A stretch of 64,000 bases of DNA, taken from the NCBI GenBank assembly GCA_944383785.1, contig CALWQV010000004.1:1-64000 (forward strand), in the 5' to 3' direction. Positions 8,923 to 17,708 of the stretch are shown here, in pieces; the first letter of the stretch is position 1; every line of letters begins with the position of its first letter. Below the pieces are notes generated by a model. That model ran no database searches and had not been told where the DNA came from. It worked only from the letters and a program-made list of their open reading frames with translations. The DNA comes from an uncultured Enterocloster sp. Lineage in GTDB: Bacteria; Bacillota; Clostridia; Lachnospirales; Lachnospiraceae. Both the position numbers and the translations under genes were made by a program.

Positions 8923-9672
8923 GTGAGTAATGAGAATTATGCCGTAAAAGTGGACCACGCAACGGTGCGCTTTAATATGGCTTCGGAGAAGATCGATAAC
9001 CTAAAGGAATATTTTGTAAAGCTGGTGAAACGGGAGCTGATGTTTAAGGAATTTCTGGCCTTAAAAGATGTCAGCTTTGAGGTAAAAAGGGGGGAAGCCT
9101 GGGGCATCATTGGCACCAACGGCTCCGGAAAGTCCACTCTTTTAAAGCTGATCTGCGGAATTTTAAAGCCCTATAAGGGAAGCGTTTCCGTTCACGGGTC
9201 TGTGGCCCCGCTGATCGAGCTGGGGGCCGGATTTGAAGGAGATCTGACGGCCAGCGAGAATATCTATTTAAATGGCGCTGTGCTGGGATATGATAAGCAT
9301 TTTATGCAGCGGCATTTCGATGAGATTGTGGATTTTGCGGAGCTGTGGGACTTCCTGGAAATGCCCATCAAGAACTACTCTTCTGGTATGGCTGCCCGGC
9401 TTGGATTCGCTATTGCTACGGTGGTAAGGCCGGATATTTTAATCTGCGATGAGGTGCTTTCTGTAGGGGATTACGCCTTCCAGCAGAAGTGCGAGAAGCG
9501 GATGAATGAGATGCGGGAGAATGGAACGACGCTGCTTTATGTGTCGCATTCGATGGAGTCGGTGAGGGAGGTTTGTGATCATGCGGTGTGGCTACGGAAA
9601 GGGGAAGTGGTTGATGCGGGGGATGTGGAGAGTTTAACTGGGAGATATATTGAAGCCTTAAGCCAAGGTTAA
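8923..9672 (+). CDS. ABC polysaccharide export ATPase (Wzt/TagH type)
   Basis: The 249-residue ATPase has a Walker A GTNGSGKST near residue 64, the Q-loop region with LIELGAGF, the signature YSSGMAARLGFA near 150, and the Walker B DILICDEVL, which is the Wzt/TagH pattern. It lacks the C-terminal carbohydrate-binding domain of long Wzt proteins, so the exporter is probably not selective through a capped chain end. The start is GTG with AGGAGG 9 bases upstream. It powers the permease encoded immediately before it. Confidence 0.9.
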   Translation: MSNENYAVKVDHATVRFNMASEKIDNLKEYFVKLVKRELMFKEFLALKDVSFEVKRGEAWGIIGTNGSGKSTLLKLICGILKPYKGSVSVHGSVAPLIELGAGFEGDLTASENIYLNGAVLGYDKHFMQRHFDEIVDFAELWDFLEMPIKNYSSGMAARLGFAIATVVRPDILICDEVLSVGDYAFQQKCEKRMNEMRENGTTLLYVSHSMESVREVCDHAVWLRKGEVVDAGDVESLTGRYIEALSQG

Positions 9673-9695
9673 TATGAATTTAAGGGAGAGATAAA

Positions 9696-11507
9696 ATGGA
9701 GTATAAAATTCAATCAATTGTATTTCCAACGGAAACAAAACATCAGCAATGTCGTGATCTGTTTTATCATGGAGACAGCGGATTTCTTGACCGTGAAAAT
9801 AGATGTTTAACATTGGGGGTAGGACAGAAATGTGATTTTGTAACTTATTTGAATGCATGCTCTTATCGTAAGTGGAAAAAGTATGCCAAGGTGGGACAAG
9901 CTACGCTATGTTTAGAGGTTAGTGGGTCAGTTCAAATCTGCTATTTAGGTTATCATAAAGATATGGCTATGATTGTTCGCAATGAATTTAAGCTTACAAT
10001 GGATACAAATGTAGGACGCAGAACTATAAAGTTTGTTTTTCCAGAAAATGACGAGGAAATGATCGGGTTTGAAATTACCGCTTTAGAGCAGAGTGTGCTG
10101 TATGGCGGCTATTTTACTGTAGAAATTCAAGAGAAACAGATAAATGATATATGCTTATGTATTGCTACTACCACTTGCCGGAAGGAAGCCTTTATTAAGC
10201 AAAATGTAGAATTACTGAAAAAAGAGATCTTAGCGTCATCGGATAATATCGCAGAAAATTTGTATATACATGTTGTTGACAATGGCGAAACGTTAACTAC
10301 TGAGGATATAAATGGAGCGCATGTTTTTTTACATCCTAATCATAATACGGGAGGCTCTGGTGGATTTGCAAGAGGAATGATTGAGTCCTTGGAACAAAAT
10401 CCAAAAGCAACACATGTTTTGTTGATGGATGATGATGTTCTAATCCTTCCTGAAAGCATAAAAAGAACATACCATCTTTTAAAGCTTCTAGATTCGAAAT
10501 ACAGTACAAGCTTTATTAGTGGTGCAATGCTTTATTATGAAGAGCCGAACAGGCAACATGAAGATATTGGTACAATTACAAAAAATTGTATGTTTAATGC
10601 GTTAAAACCTAAATATGATCATAATTATTTGGGTTGTAATATTGACAATGAGGCTGAATTTTTAAAGCAGCCAAATGAATATGCAGGGTGGTGGTATTGC
10701 TGTATACCGGTAACACAAATTGAAAAATATGGATTGCCATTGCCAATTTTTATTCGTTGTGATGATATGGAGTATTCTCTTCGTTGTAAAGCTAATATCA
10801 TTACGCTTAATGGAATTTGTTTATGGCATATGGGGTTCGTAACTAAGTATAATGCGGCATTTGATAAGTACCAGCAGTGCAGAAATTTACTAATTGATAA
10901 GGCATGCAGTGATATTTTAAAAAATGTCGATGTATTTGACTTTGTTTATAAATCCTATCGAATTGAATTGCTTAAGTTTAATTATAATGCAGCGGAATTA
11001 GTTCTCAGAGCGCTAGAAGATTATTTAAAAGGACCGGAATTTTTAAAGCATGATCGTGGCGAGTCGATTGTAAAAGAAAATAGTAAAATGAATGACAAAA
11101 TGATTCCTTTGGAAGAAATTCCTGGCGGCAATATGCCCAATGTATGGGACTGTTATTTTGAAGAACCGCGAAAAATTGTTGACAAGTGGCTATTTCGAAT
11201 TACCTTTAATGGTCAGCGCCTCTGTCCGCCTTTTTTAAGAAGAAAGAAACTAGTTCCTATTGCTTTTGATCATTCTTATCAGCCGCAAAAAATGACACTT
11301 CACAATAAACTTTTAGCTGTAAATCCTTATAATAAAACAGGCGTTATTCGTTGTTTGGATGTTAAAAAATATCGTAAGCTACAGAAAAAATGTAGAGAAT
11401 TAGTTCTGCAATATAAGAAGGAGCATAAGAGGATTGAGGGGCTGTATAGAAAAGAAATGAAGTGTTTAACTTCTTCAAAATTTTGGAAAGAATATCTTGG
11501 AATATAA
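9696..11507 (+). CDS. Second GlfT2-like galactofuranosyltransferase
   Basis: The 603-residue protein has the same architecture as the product of 6285-8123: N-terminal beta domain, then CIATTTCRKEAF, HVVDNGET, NTGGSGGFARGM, LLMDDDV, AGWWYCC, RCDDMEYSLR and LWHMGF, and a C-terminal helical region ending ECLT-type SSKFWKEYLGI, matching SAWKKYLGL of the paralogue. Two such enzymes may make alternating Galf linkages or act at initiation and elongation. Base composition changes sharply here: the gene is AT-rich (AAT, ATT, TTA codons) whereas its paralogue uses CTG, GGC and CGG. It opens an AT-rich block to 15106, suggesting separate acquisition rather than recent local duplication. Confidence 0.85.
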   Translation: MEYKIQSIVFPTETKHQQCRDLFYHGDSGFLDRENRCLTLGVGQKCDFVTYLNACSYRKWKKYAKVGQATLCLEVSGSVQICYLGYHKDMAMIVRNEFKLTMDTNVGRRTIKFVFPENDEEMIGFEITALEQSVLYGGYFTVEIQEKQINDICLCIATTTCRKEAFIKQNVELLKKEILASSDNIAENLYIHVVDNGETLTTEDINGAHVFLHPNHNTGGSGGFARGMIESLEQNPKATHVLLMDDDVLILPESIKRTYHLLKLLDSKYSTSFISGAMLYYEEPNRQHEDIGTITKNCMFNALKPKYDHNYLGCNIDNEAEFLKQPNEYAGWWYCCIPVTQIEKYGLPLPIFIRCDDMEYSLRCKANIITLNGICLWHMGFVTKYNAAFDKYQQCRNLLIDKACSDILKNVDVFDFVYKSYRIELLKFNYNAAELVLRALEDYLKGPEFLKHDRGESIVKENSKMNDKMIPLEEIPGGNMPNVWDCYFEEPRKIVDKWLFRITFNGQRLCPPFLRRKKLVPIAFDHSYQPQKMTLHNKLLAVNPYNKTGVIRCLDVKKYRKLQKKCRELVLQYKKEHKRIEGLYRKEMKCLTSSKFWKEYLGI

Positions 11508-11549
11508 ATCTGAATCGATTAATTTTTAAAATGTAATAGGGAGTGTAGC

Positions 11550-14162
11550 ATGAAAAATAAGCTAATTGTGTTTTCTTCAATTGGTTCCGCTAGTTTAACA
11601 TTTTTAATTATTATTGCTGTATATAAAATTTACGGCTATGCTCCCTTTGGTAATATGTCTCTTGCTGCTATGGATGCAAATATCCAATATTTAGACTTTT
11701 TTGCCTATTTTAAAGATGTACTTACTGGAGAAAATAGCCTTTTATATACGTTCGGTAAAACTTTAGGCGGTTCTAACATTGCAGTTTTCAGCTATTACCT
11801 GTCATCACCGTTTAGCTTACTGGTTATATTTTTTAATAAGGAAAACCTTCATACATTTTTTGACTTAATAATTGCACTAAAACTCTCATTAGCTGCAGCA
11901 ACGTTTTATGTCTATATGAATATACGTTTCACGCTTGCTGATGAAAAAACTTGCTTATCAAAGTGCATACATCTGATTATGCCTGTTAGCTATGCTTTGA
12001 GCCAGTATAGTATAGCTCAAAGCAGTAATGTAATGTGGCTTGACGGTGTATATATGTTACCGCTTATATTAGCGTTTATCTATAAGCTGTTACATGACAG
12101 TAAGCATAATTGGCAGCTGTCAATTTGTGTTGCTTTAAGCATATTATTTAATTGGTACACCGCCGGGATTAATTGTCTTTATTCCGGCATATATTTTTTA
12201 ATCGAACTTGGTTTGATCTGGGCGGAACACAGAAATCAAACAAGAATTTGGAATATCAAATATTGTTTTATAAAACTATGGAAATATCTATATTCTATGG
12301 CGATCGGAGTATTAATTAGCGGAATTATATTCCTGCCTACAATAGCGGCATTAAAAAATAGTTCGAGAGGAACCTTGGAATTTAGCCGTCTGCTCAATAT
12401 TTCTTTTACAGGTGAAATTCCGTCTGCTATAACTAAATATTCATTAGGTGCATTAAGTGAAAATGGCAGTGTTTCTCTTTATTGCGGAAGCGTTACCTTG
12501 ATCGGCTGTATGGGAGCTTTTCTCTCGAAAGGCATATCAAAGAAACGGAAACTGATACTTGGCTGTTTTTTGGGAATTACAATATTGTCGTTTTATTGGA
12601 ATCCACTTTGGATTATATTTTCGTTATTTAAAGATGCTAGCTCATATTGGTATCGCTATTCGTATATTGGTATTTTTACTTTTTTATTTATTGCTTCAAT
12701 GTTGTTCATTCAGAAGGATATCCGGCAAGATATTGCAGCATTATGCAAGGCTGTAGTATGTTTTGCATTTTTTCAGTTGGTATTGAATTATGTACGCCCC
12801 ACAGTAGATGTTCAATTATTGTATAGAACAGTATGCTTATTATGCATGATTTTGTGTATAATTATAATTTTGAGTTGTTATCCATTTCGGAGAAAAGCAA
12901 TACATATTTTGCTTAACGCTGCTTTAATTCTGTGCGTTGTATTTGAATTATTTTATAATACGCACTTATTAACAAGAAATTATTTTGTAACAGATGTACC
13001 GCAGTATCGAGCCTATATTGAGGGGGAAGAAAAGCAGATTGGTGCTATAAAGGAATATGACGCACAGGAACCATACCGTATTACACAGACGGTTACCCGC
13101 AATATGCAGGAGAATGCTCTGACTGCAAATTATAACGAAAGCCTTGCCTACAATTATTGGTCTATATCAGGCTATACCTCTTCGCCGGATGACATACAGA
13201 GAAATTTTTTAGACCGGTTGGGATACCGTATTAATGGCGACAATATGTGTATTGTAAATACATCTATTTTAGGAGCGGACGCCCTATTAGGCGTAAAATA
13301 TGTTCGCTCCCAGTATCAGATCAATGGACTGGAAAAGATCGGGAATTTAAAATCTGTAAATAATAAAGAGGTTTATAGAAATCCCTATTCGTTACCGTTT
13401 GCCTTTCGATATGGTAGTACGAATTTCGATACAACGCCTTTTGATATGAACGGGAATCCATTTGAGTATCAAAATTATCTATATAGTCAACTATTGGGCG
13501 AAAAAATTAATCTGTATATTCCTTTACACTATAATATGTCGCGAAATGATAGCCAGCAAACTGTAGGCTATCAGCTTAAAATTCCGGATGGGAATTACGC
13601 AGTTTACGGAAACTTGCCATGGAATTGGGAAGTGAATGCCGTATTAGATATTAACCATCAGCTACAAACGGCTTATTCGCAATGGTTGTCACCTTCCGTA
13701 TTTTATGTACCGACACAATCAGGAGATGTAAGCGCATCGGTTTCTGTTACTGCAGGAGACTTGAACGGATTTTCTTATGGGCGAGAACAGTTTTATGCCT
13801 TAGATTTATCAGAATTAGAGAGGGTTACAGAAATATTATCTATGCAAACGTCGGATATTATAGAAATTCAGAATGGCTACGTTCACATTAAAACATGTTC
13901 TGACGGCGAGGATAGGATTTATATTTCGATTCCTTATGATAAAGGGTGGAAAATATCTTTAAATGGTCATATTGTGAAGCCGGAATTATTTGCAGATTGT
14001 ATGTACTCGATTCCTTTGGAAATTGGTTCAAATGAAATAGAAATGACATATTCTCCCCCTGGATTAAATGCCGGGATAGGCTCCACCTTTTTAGGATTGG
14101 GACTGTTGATCAGCTGTTATTTGATCGAATCAAAAGTTTATAGTAGGAAACAGAGAAAATGA
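11550..14162 (+). CDS. YfhO family membrane glycosylation protein
   Basis: The 870-residue protein has about a dozen predicted membrane helices up to residue 470 and again at the C-terminus, with a large extracytoplasmic beta-rich domain between (about 480-840). Family landmarks are DANIQYLDFFAYFKDVLTG and GKTLGGSN near residues 40-80, SSPFSLLVIFF, and SYALSQY. YfhO proteins are GT-C-like transferases that move a sugar from undecaprenyl phosphate onto wall or lipoteichoic acid, paired with a CsbB-type synthase. The next gene overlaps by 4 bases (ATGA) and encodes just such a synthase, so the two form a translationally coupled pair. The donor sugar is unknown. A GtcA-type flippase is not seen nearby. 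Confidence 0.85.
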   Translation: MKNKLIVFSSIGSASLTFLIIIAVYKIYGYAPFGNMSLAAMDANIQYLDFFAYFKDVLTGENSLLYTFGKTLGGSNIAVFSYYLSSPFSLLVIFFNKENLHTFFDLIIALKLSLAAATFYVYMNIRFTLADEKTCLSKCIHLIMPVSYALSQYSIAQSSNVMWLDGVYMLPLILAFIYKLLHDSKHNWQLSICVALSILFNWYTAGINCLYSGIYFLIELGLIWAEHRNQTRIWNIKYCFIKLWKYLYSMAIGVLISGIIFLPTIAALKNSSRGTLEFSRLLNISFTGEIPSAITKYSLGALSENGSVSLYCGSVTLIGCMGAFLSKGISKKRKLILGCFLGITILSFYWNPLWIIFSLFKDASSYWYRYSYIGIFTFLFIASMLFIQKDIRQDIAALCKAVVCFAFFQLVLNYVRPTVDVQLLYRTVCLLCMILCIIIILSCYPFRRKAIHILLNAALILCVVFELFYNTHLLTRNYFVTDVPQYRAYIEGEEKQIGAIKEYDAQEPYRITQTVTRNMQENALTANYNESLAYNYWSISGYTSSPDDIQRNFLDRLGYRINGDNMCIVNTSILGADALLGVKYVRSQYQINGLEKIGNLKSVNNKEVYRNPYSLPFAFRYGSTNFDTTPFDMNGNPFEYQNYLYSQLLGEKINLYIPLHYNMSRNDSQQTVGYQLKIPDGNYAVYGNLPWNWEVNAVLDINHQLQTAYSQWLSPSVFYVPTQSGDVSASVSVTAGDLNGFSYGREQFYALDLSELERVTEILSMQTSDIIEIQNGYVHIKTCSDGEDRIYISIPYDKGWKISLNGHIVKPELFADCMYSIPLEIGSNEIEMTYSPPGLNAGIGSTFLGLGLLISCYLIESKVYSRKQRK

Positions 14163-15106
14163 AAAAAATAACAATCATAATTCCGTGTTATAACGAACAG
14201 GAATCAATTCCCATTTTTTACACAGAAAGTACACAGGTATTAAAAGCATTAAATTACGATTATGAGCTGATTTTTGTCAATGACGGTTCGAAAGATCAAA
14301 CATTGATTACTTTAAGACAGCTATCTGCGGAAGATCCTCACGTTGTATATCTTTCGTTTTCTCGAAATTTTGGGAAAGAATCCGCTATGTTAGCCGGATT
14401 CCATACAGCAACAGGGGATTTTGTGACAATTATGGATGCGGATTTGCAAGATCCGCCAAGCCTACTTCCAGAAATGCTAAAAATTTTAGAGAAGGGCGAG
14501 TATGACAGCGTTGCTACACGACGTTTTAGCAGAGAAGGGGAACCCGTGATTCGAAGCTGGTTTGCCCGGAAATTTTATCAACTAATTAATAAGATTTCAG
14601 AGGCGGATATCGTTGATGGAGCCAGAGATTTCCGATTGATGAAAAAAGAAATGGTACAGGCCATCCTTGCTATGAATGAGTATAATCGCTTTTCAAAGGG
14701 AATTTTCGGGTGGATTGGTTTTAGAACCTATTGGCTATCCTATAAAAATGTGGAACGAGTAGCTGGTGAAACAAAATGGAACTTTTGGAAGCTATTTAAG
14801 TATGCAGTAGATGGAATTATTAATTTTTCCCAAACACCATTAAGCATTGCATCATGGTTTGGAATATCTATGACCTTTTTCTCTTTTGTTGCACTGCTTG
14901 TTATTATTGCTCGTCGACTTGTGTTTGGAGATCCTGTTGTAGGCTGGGCGTCTACCGTATGTATCATGATATTTATTGGAGGGCTGCAGCTTTTCTGTTT
15001 GGGAATAATGGGCCAATACATAGCTAAAATTTATATGGAAGCAAAACACCGCCCCCACTATATAATTTCCGAAACCAATAAATCCGATATTGATGTAATT
15101 CATTAA
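14159..15106 (+). CDS. GtrB/CsbB-like polyprenyl-phosphate glycosyltransferase
   Basis: The 315-residue protein has a family 2 GT-A domain (IIIPCYNEQESI, FVNDGSKD, SRNFGKESAMLAG, MDADLQDPP, residues 6-105) followed by two membrane helices near residues 235-260 and 272-298. This is the GtrB/CsbB/DPM1-like layout of enzymes that load a sugar onto undecaprenyl phosphate at the cytoplasmic face. The KEM..A.LAMNEYNRFSKGIFGW region is typical of the subgroup. It overlaps the YfhO gene by 4 bases. The inferred two-component system would decorate the locus I polymer or another wall polymer outside the membrane. Confidence 0.88.
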   Translation: MKKITIIIPCYNEQESIPIFYTESTQVLKALNYDYELIFVNDGSKDQTLITLRQLSAEDPHVVYLSFSRNFGKESAMLAGFHTATGDFVTIMDADLQDPPSLLPEMLKILEKGEYDSVATRRFSREGEPVIRSWFARKFYQLINKISEADIVDGARDFRLMKKEMVQAILAMNEYNRFSKGIFGWIGFRTYWLSYKNVERVAGETKWNFWKLFKYAVDGIINFSQTPLSIASWFGISMTFFSFVALLVIIARRLVFGDPVVGWASTVCIMIFIGGLQLFCLGIMGQYIAKIYMEAKHRPHYIISETNKSDIDVIH

Positions 15107-15127
15107 ACCTAGAGGAGAAAGAAAATT

Positions 15128-16213
15128 ATGTACGACTACCTAATCATCGGCTCCGGCCTCTACGGCGCAGTATGCGCCCACGAGGCCATGGCCAAAGGAA
15201 AATCTGTTTTAGTAATTGACAAGCGCCCCCACATCGCGGGCAATGTCTACACTGAAGAGATGGAGGGCATCAACGTCCACGTTTACGGCGCCCACATTTT
15301 CCACACCAACAATAAGACGGTTTGGAATTATGTGAATCAGTTCGCGGAATTTAACCGCTTCACCAACTCCCCGGTGGCCAATTATCACGGGGAGCTTTAT
15401 TCCCTCCCCTTCAACATGTATACCTTCAACAAGATGTGGGGCGTAGTAACGCCTGCCCAGGCAGAGGCCAAGATTGAGGAGCAGCGGAAAGCCGCCGGCA
15501 TTACCCAGCCAAAGAACCTGGAAGAGCAGGCTATCAGCCTGGTGGGAACGGATATTTATGAGAAACTGGTAAAGGGCTATACAGAGAAGCAGTGGGGGCG
15601 GCCCTGTTCGGAGCTTCCGGCATTTATCATCAAGCGCCTTCCAGTGCGCTTTACATTTGACAACAATTATTTCAACGCCTTATACCAGGGAATCCCTATG
15701 GGCGGCTACACGAAGATGGTAGCCCGCATGCTGGAGGGGGCCGAGGTGAAGCTGAATATTGATTACCTGGAAAATAAAAAGGAACTGGACAAGCTGGCGG
15801 ACCGGGTGATCTATACGGGAGCTATTGACGCTTATTTCGGCTACCAGCTGGGGGCATTGGAATACCGCTCCGTGCGTTTTGAAACCGAGACACTGGACCG
15901 GCCCAATTTCCAGGGAAACGCGGCAGTGAATTATACGGACTCCGAGACGCCCTGGACGCGGATCATCGAGCACAAATGGTTTGAGTTTGGCACCCAGCCC
16001 AAGACGGTGATCAGCCGGGAGTACAGCTCTGAGTGGAAGCCGGGAGACGAGCCCTACTATCCGGTGAATGACGAGAAGAACAGCCGCCTGTACGAGCAGT
16101 ACCGGAAGATGGCGGAAAATGAGCCCAAGGTAATCTTTGGAGGCCGCCTGGGCGAGTATAAGTATTATGATATGGATCAGGTGATTGAGGCGGCGCTGAG
16201 GGTGGGGATTTAA
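15128..16213 (+). CDS. glf: UDP-galactopyranose mutase
   Basis: The 361-residue flavoprotein converts UDP-galactopyranose to UDP-galactofuranose in the cytoplasm. The N-terminal dinucleotide-binding motif is IIGSGLYGAVCA followed by VIDKRPHIAGN. The family signatures YGAHIFHTNN, YTEKQWGRPCSELP, PVRFTFDNNYF, and the C-terminal GGRLGEYKYYDMDQVI are all present, and the length is normal. AGGAG lies just before the ATG. It closes locus I and supplies the donor for the two GlfT2-like enzymes. Its GC-rich codon use contrasts with the AT-rich genes directly upstream. Confidence 0.95.
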   Translation: MYDYLIIGSGLYGAVCAHEAMAKGKSVLVIDKRPHIAGNVYTEEMEGINVHVYGAHIFHTNNKTVWNYVNQFAEFNRFTNSPVANYHGELYSLPFNMYTFNKMWGVVTPAQAEAKIEEQRKAAGITQPKNLEEQAISLVGTDIYEKLVKGYTEKQWGRPCSELPAFIIKRLPVRFTFDNNYFNALYQGIPMGGYTKMVARMLEGAEVKLNIDYLENKKELDKLADRVIYTGAIDAYFGYQLGALEYRSVRFETETLDRPNFQGNAAVNYTDSETPWTRIIEHKWFEFGTQPKTVISREYSSEWKPGDEPYYPVNDEKNSRLYEQYRKMAENEPKVIFGGRLGEYKYYDMDQVIEAALRVGI

Positions 16214-16253
16214 GCGGTTTGAAGCTATTTGGGGGGTGCAGCCCGCTGCCCAC

Positions 16254-16308
16254 CAAGTCGCCCCCTAAGTTACCCCCCAAGTTACCCCCTAAGTCACCCC
16301 TCAAGTCG
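16254..16308. repeat. 12-bp tandem repeat (about 4.6 copies)
   Basis: Four full units and a partial fifth of the pattern [C/T]AAGT[C/T][A/G]CCCC[C/T], period exactly 12 bp, starting 41 bases after the glf stop. Units differ only at the pyrimidine or purine positions. No gene uses it on the + strand. On the - strand it would read as a GG-N-L repeat with no start site, so I treat it as a non-coding minisatellite. Confidence 0.85.
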
Positions 16309-16431
16309 ATCATCTGTCCTGTCTATTGCAGACAAATTGTGTGCGGCGTTCTTGAAGAGATTGGTCATGGCATGTTTATAGTGGATATTTTGTCGTCTAA
16401 ATACTATATTTAGTGCTTGACATATGGTAAA

Positions 16432-17350
16432 ATGAAATTGATACAGATTGGGTTTTAGGCGATCTTCCCCAAGGCTATGAATGGCTTGCCTTCACTTTTC
16501 AAAGCCAGCGATATGAGATTACGCAGAAGGAATATGATGAAATGTTTGAAAATTCTGAGAAAATTGTCAATGATGCCTACAATCGGATGGATCTTTCGAA
16601 GCAGGCTTGGAACCTCATCAAAAAGAAGAAGTTGAATTCATATTGCATCAGCTGGACGGAAAAAACATCTCGCAGGTAATTGATTTTGGCTGCGGAAATG
16701 GACGGCATATTTTCGAATTTGCTAAAAAGGGCTTCAAAACGCTGGGAATCGATTATTCAGAGCGGAACATTCAATACGCCAAAAGTGAAGTGTCTAAGGA
16801 TGAGGTCCGGTTTATTAAAGATGACTGCCGTACTGTGAGGCTGAATGAAAAGGCGGATTTGGCGCTGTGCCTTTATGATGTGGTTGGTTCATTTGTCAAT
16901 GCAGATGATAACCAAGCGATAATCGACAATATTTACCGTCATCTCAATTCCTCTGGCTGTCTTGTGATGAGCGTTATGAACCTGGAATTGACGGATTCGA
17001 TTGCAAAGTATAAAGTTCCAAATGTCCGAAAAAATCTGGAAGCATTGGTTAATTTGAAACCTAGCAGAACCATGCAGCGCAGCGGAAATATTTTTAATCC
17101 AGAGTATTTCCTTCTGGAAATGGAAACAGGTGTTGTATATAGGAAAGAGCAGTTCGAAAATGAGGGAGAATTGTCTGCGGAATACGCCATCCGCGATAAG
17201 CGATACAGCTGTAAGGAAATATGTGATATGCTAATGCAGGCTGGTTTTCGGATCCGGGAGACGAGATATGTACAGGCCGGCCATTGGGATCAGGCGCTTG
17301 GCCCGCAAGATCCATCTGCAAAGGAGATCTTGATTTTTGCGGAAAAATAG
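16432..17350 (+). pseudogene. Decayed class I SAM-dependent methyltransferase
   Basis: The intact part (from TTG 16607, 247 residues) has motif I VIDFGCGNGRHIFE, GIDYSERN and DLALCLYDVVGSF, a class I SAM-dependent methyltransferase fold. In relatives as I remember them, an N-terminal segment precedes this. Here it is visible upstream in another frame as DWVLGDLPQGYEWLAFTF through YDEMFENSEKIVNDAYNRM to about 16605. That segment is itself out of frame with the ATG at 16432 by one missing A. So at least two single-base frame changes separate the start, the N-terminal segment and the core. There is no good ribosome binding site at 16607. Substrate unknown. The gene is probably dead, although expression of the core from the TTG cannot be excluded. 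Confidence 0.6.
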
Positions 17351-17380
17351 GAAGACCAGACTCAAATAACCCAGTCTTCC
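17350..17380 (-). terminator. Hairpin between convergent gene remnants
   Basis: GGAAGAC (17350-17356) pairs with GTCTTCC (17374-17380). On the - strand it is followed by CTATTTTTCC, which fits an intrinsic terminator for the VapC remnant. The + strand tail is weak. Confidence 0.5.
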
Positions 17381-17646
17381 AATTTGAGGTTTGGCACCCT
17401 GCTAAGCTCGCTTATATTGTGTGTGATTATAGTAAGTCCCCTGTTTAGCCCTTGTGCAGCGATTTGAATATCATATGGTCCGATTGGCGTGCCATGCTGC
17501 TCCAGATATCCTCGTATTTTCCCTGCGGCAACAGCATCATCACAGTTGAATGGCAGTATGGTAAAAGGTGAAAGGAACATTGCCAGTTTATGCCTGGTAT
17601 TCTCGACCTGCACATATCGCCCGGAAATCAGCGTCGCTAATATCAA
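17362..17646 (-). pseudogene. VapC-type PIN toxin remnant (C-terminal part)
   Basis: The 94-residue frame shows the C-terminal two-thirds of a VapC-family PIN ribonuclease: FTILPFNCDDAVAAGKIRGYL, the acidic PIGPYDIQIAAQGL motif and the ending TIITHNISELSRVPNL followed by LEDW. The N-terminal strand with the first catalytic aspartate (usually MLDTNI) is missing. The only start is a TTG without a ribosome binding site, and the frame upstream runs into the terminator of the neighbouring gene. No VapB antitoxin is present. I read it as a non-functional remnant. Confidence 0.75.
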
Positions 17647-17689
17647 TTTATCAATAGTTTTGGGATTGCAGTCCCCAAATTTTGAAAAA

Positions 17690-17708
17690 GGCAGGGATTA
17701 ACCCTGCC
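17690..17708 (-). terminator. Intrinsic terminator overlapping the stop of the AAA/PDDEXK gene
   Basis: On the - strand GGCAGGG TTAAT CCCTGCC is followed by TTTTTC. The TAA stop of the AAA-ATPase gene lies in the loop and 3' arm region, a compact arrangement. Confidence 0.8.

Noticed and set aside
16254..16308. CRISPR-like array
   Set aside because: Units of 12 bp without unique spacers and no cas genes nearby make it a simple tandem repeat.
16011..16313. Frame on the - strand with a GG-N-L repeat
   Set aside because: The repeat is just the 12-bp minisatellite read in one frame, and the rest is antisense to glf.
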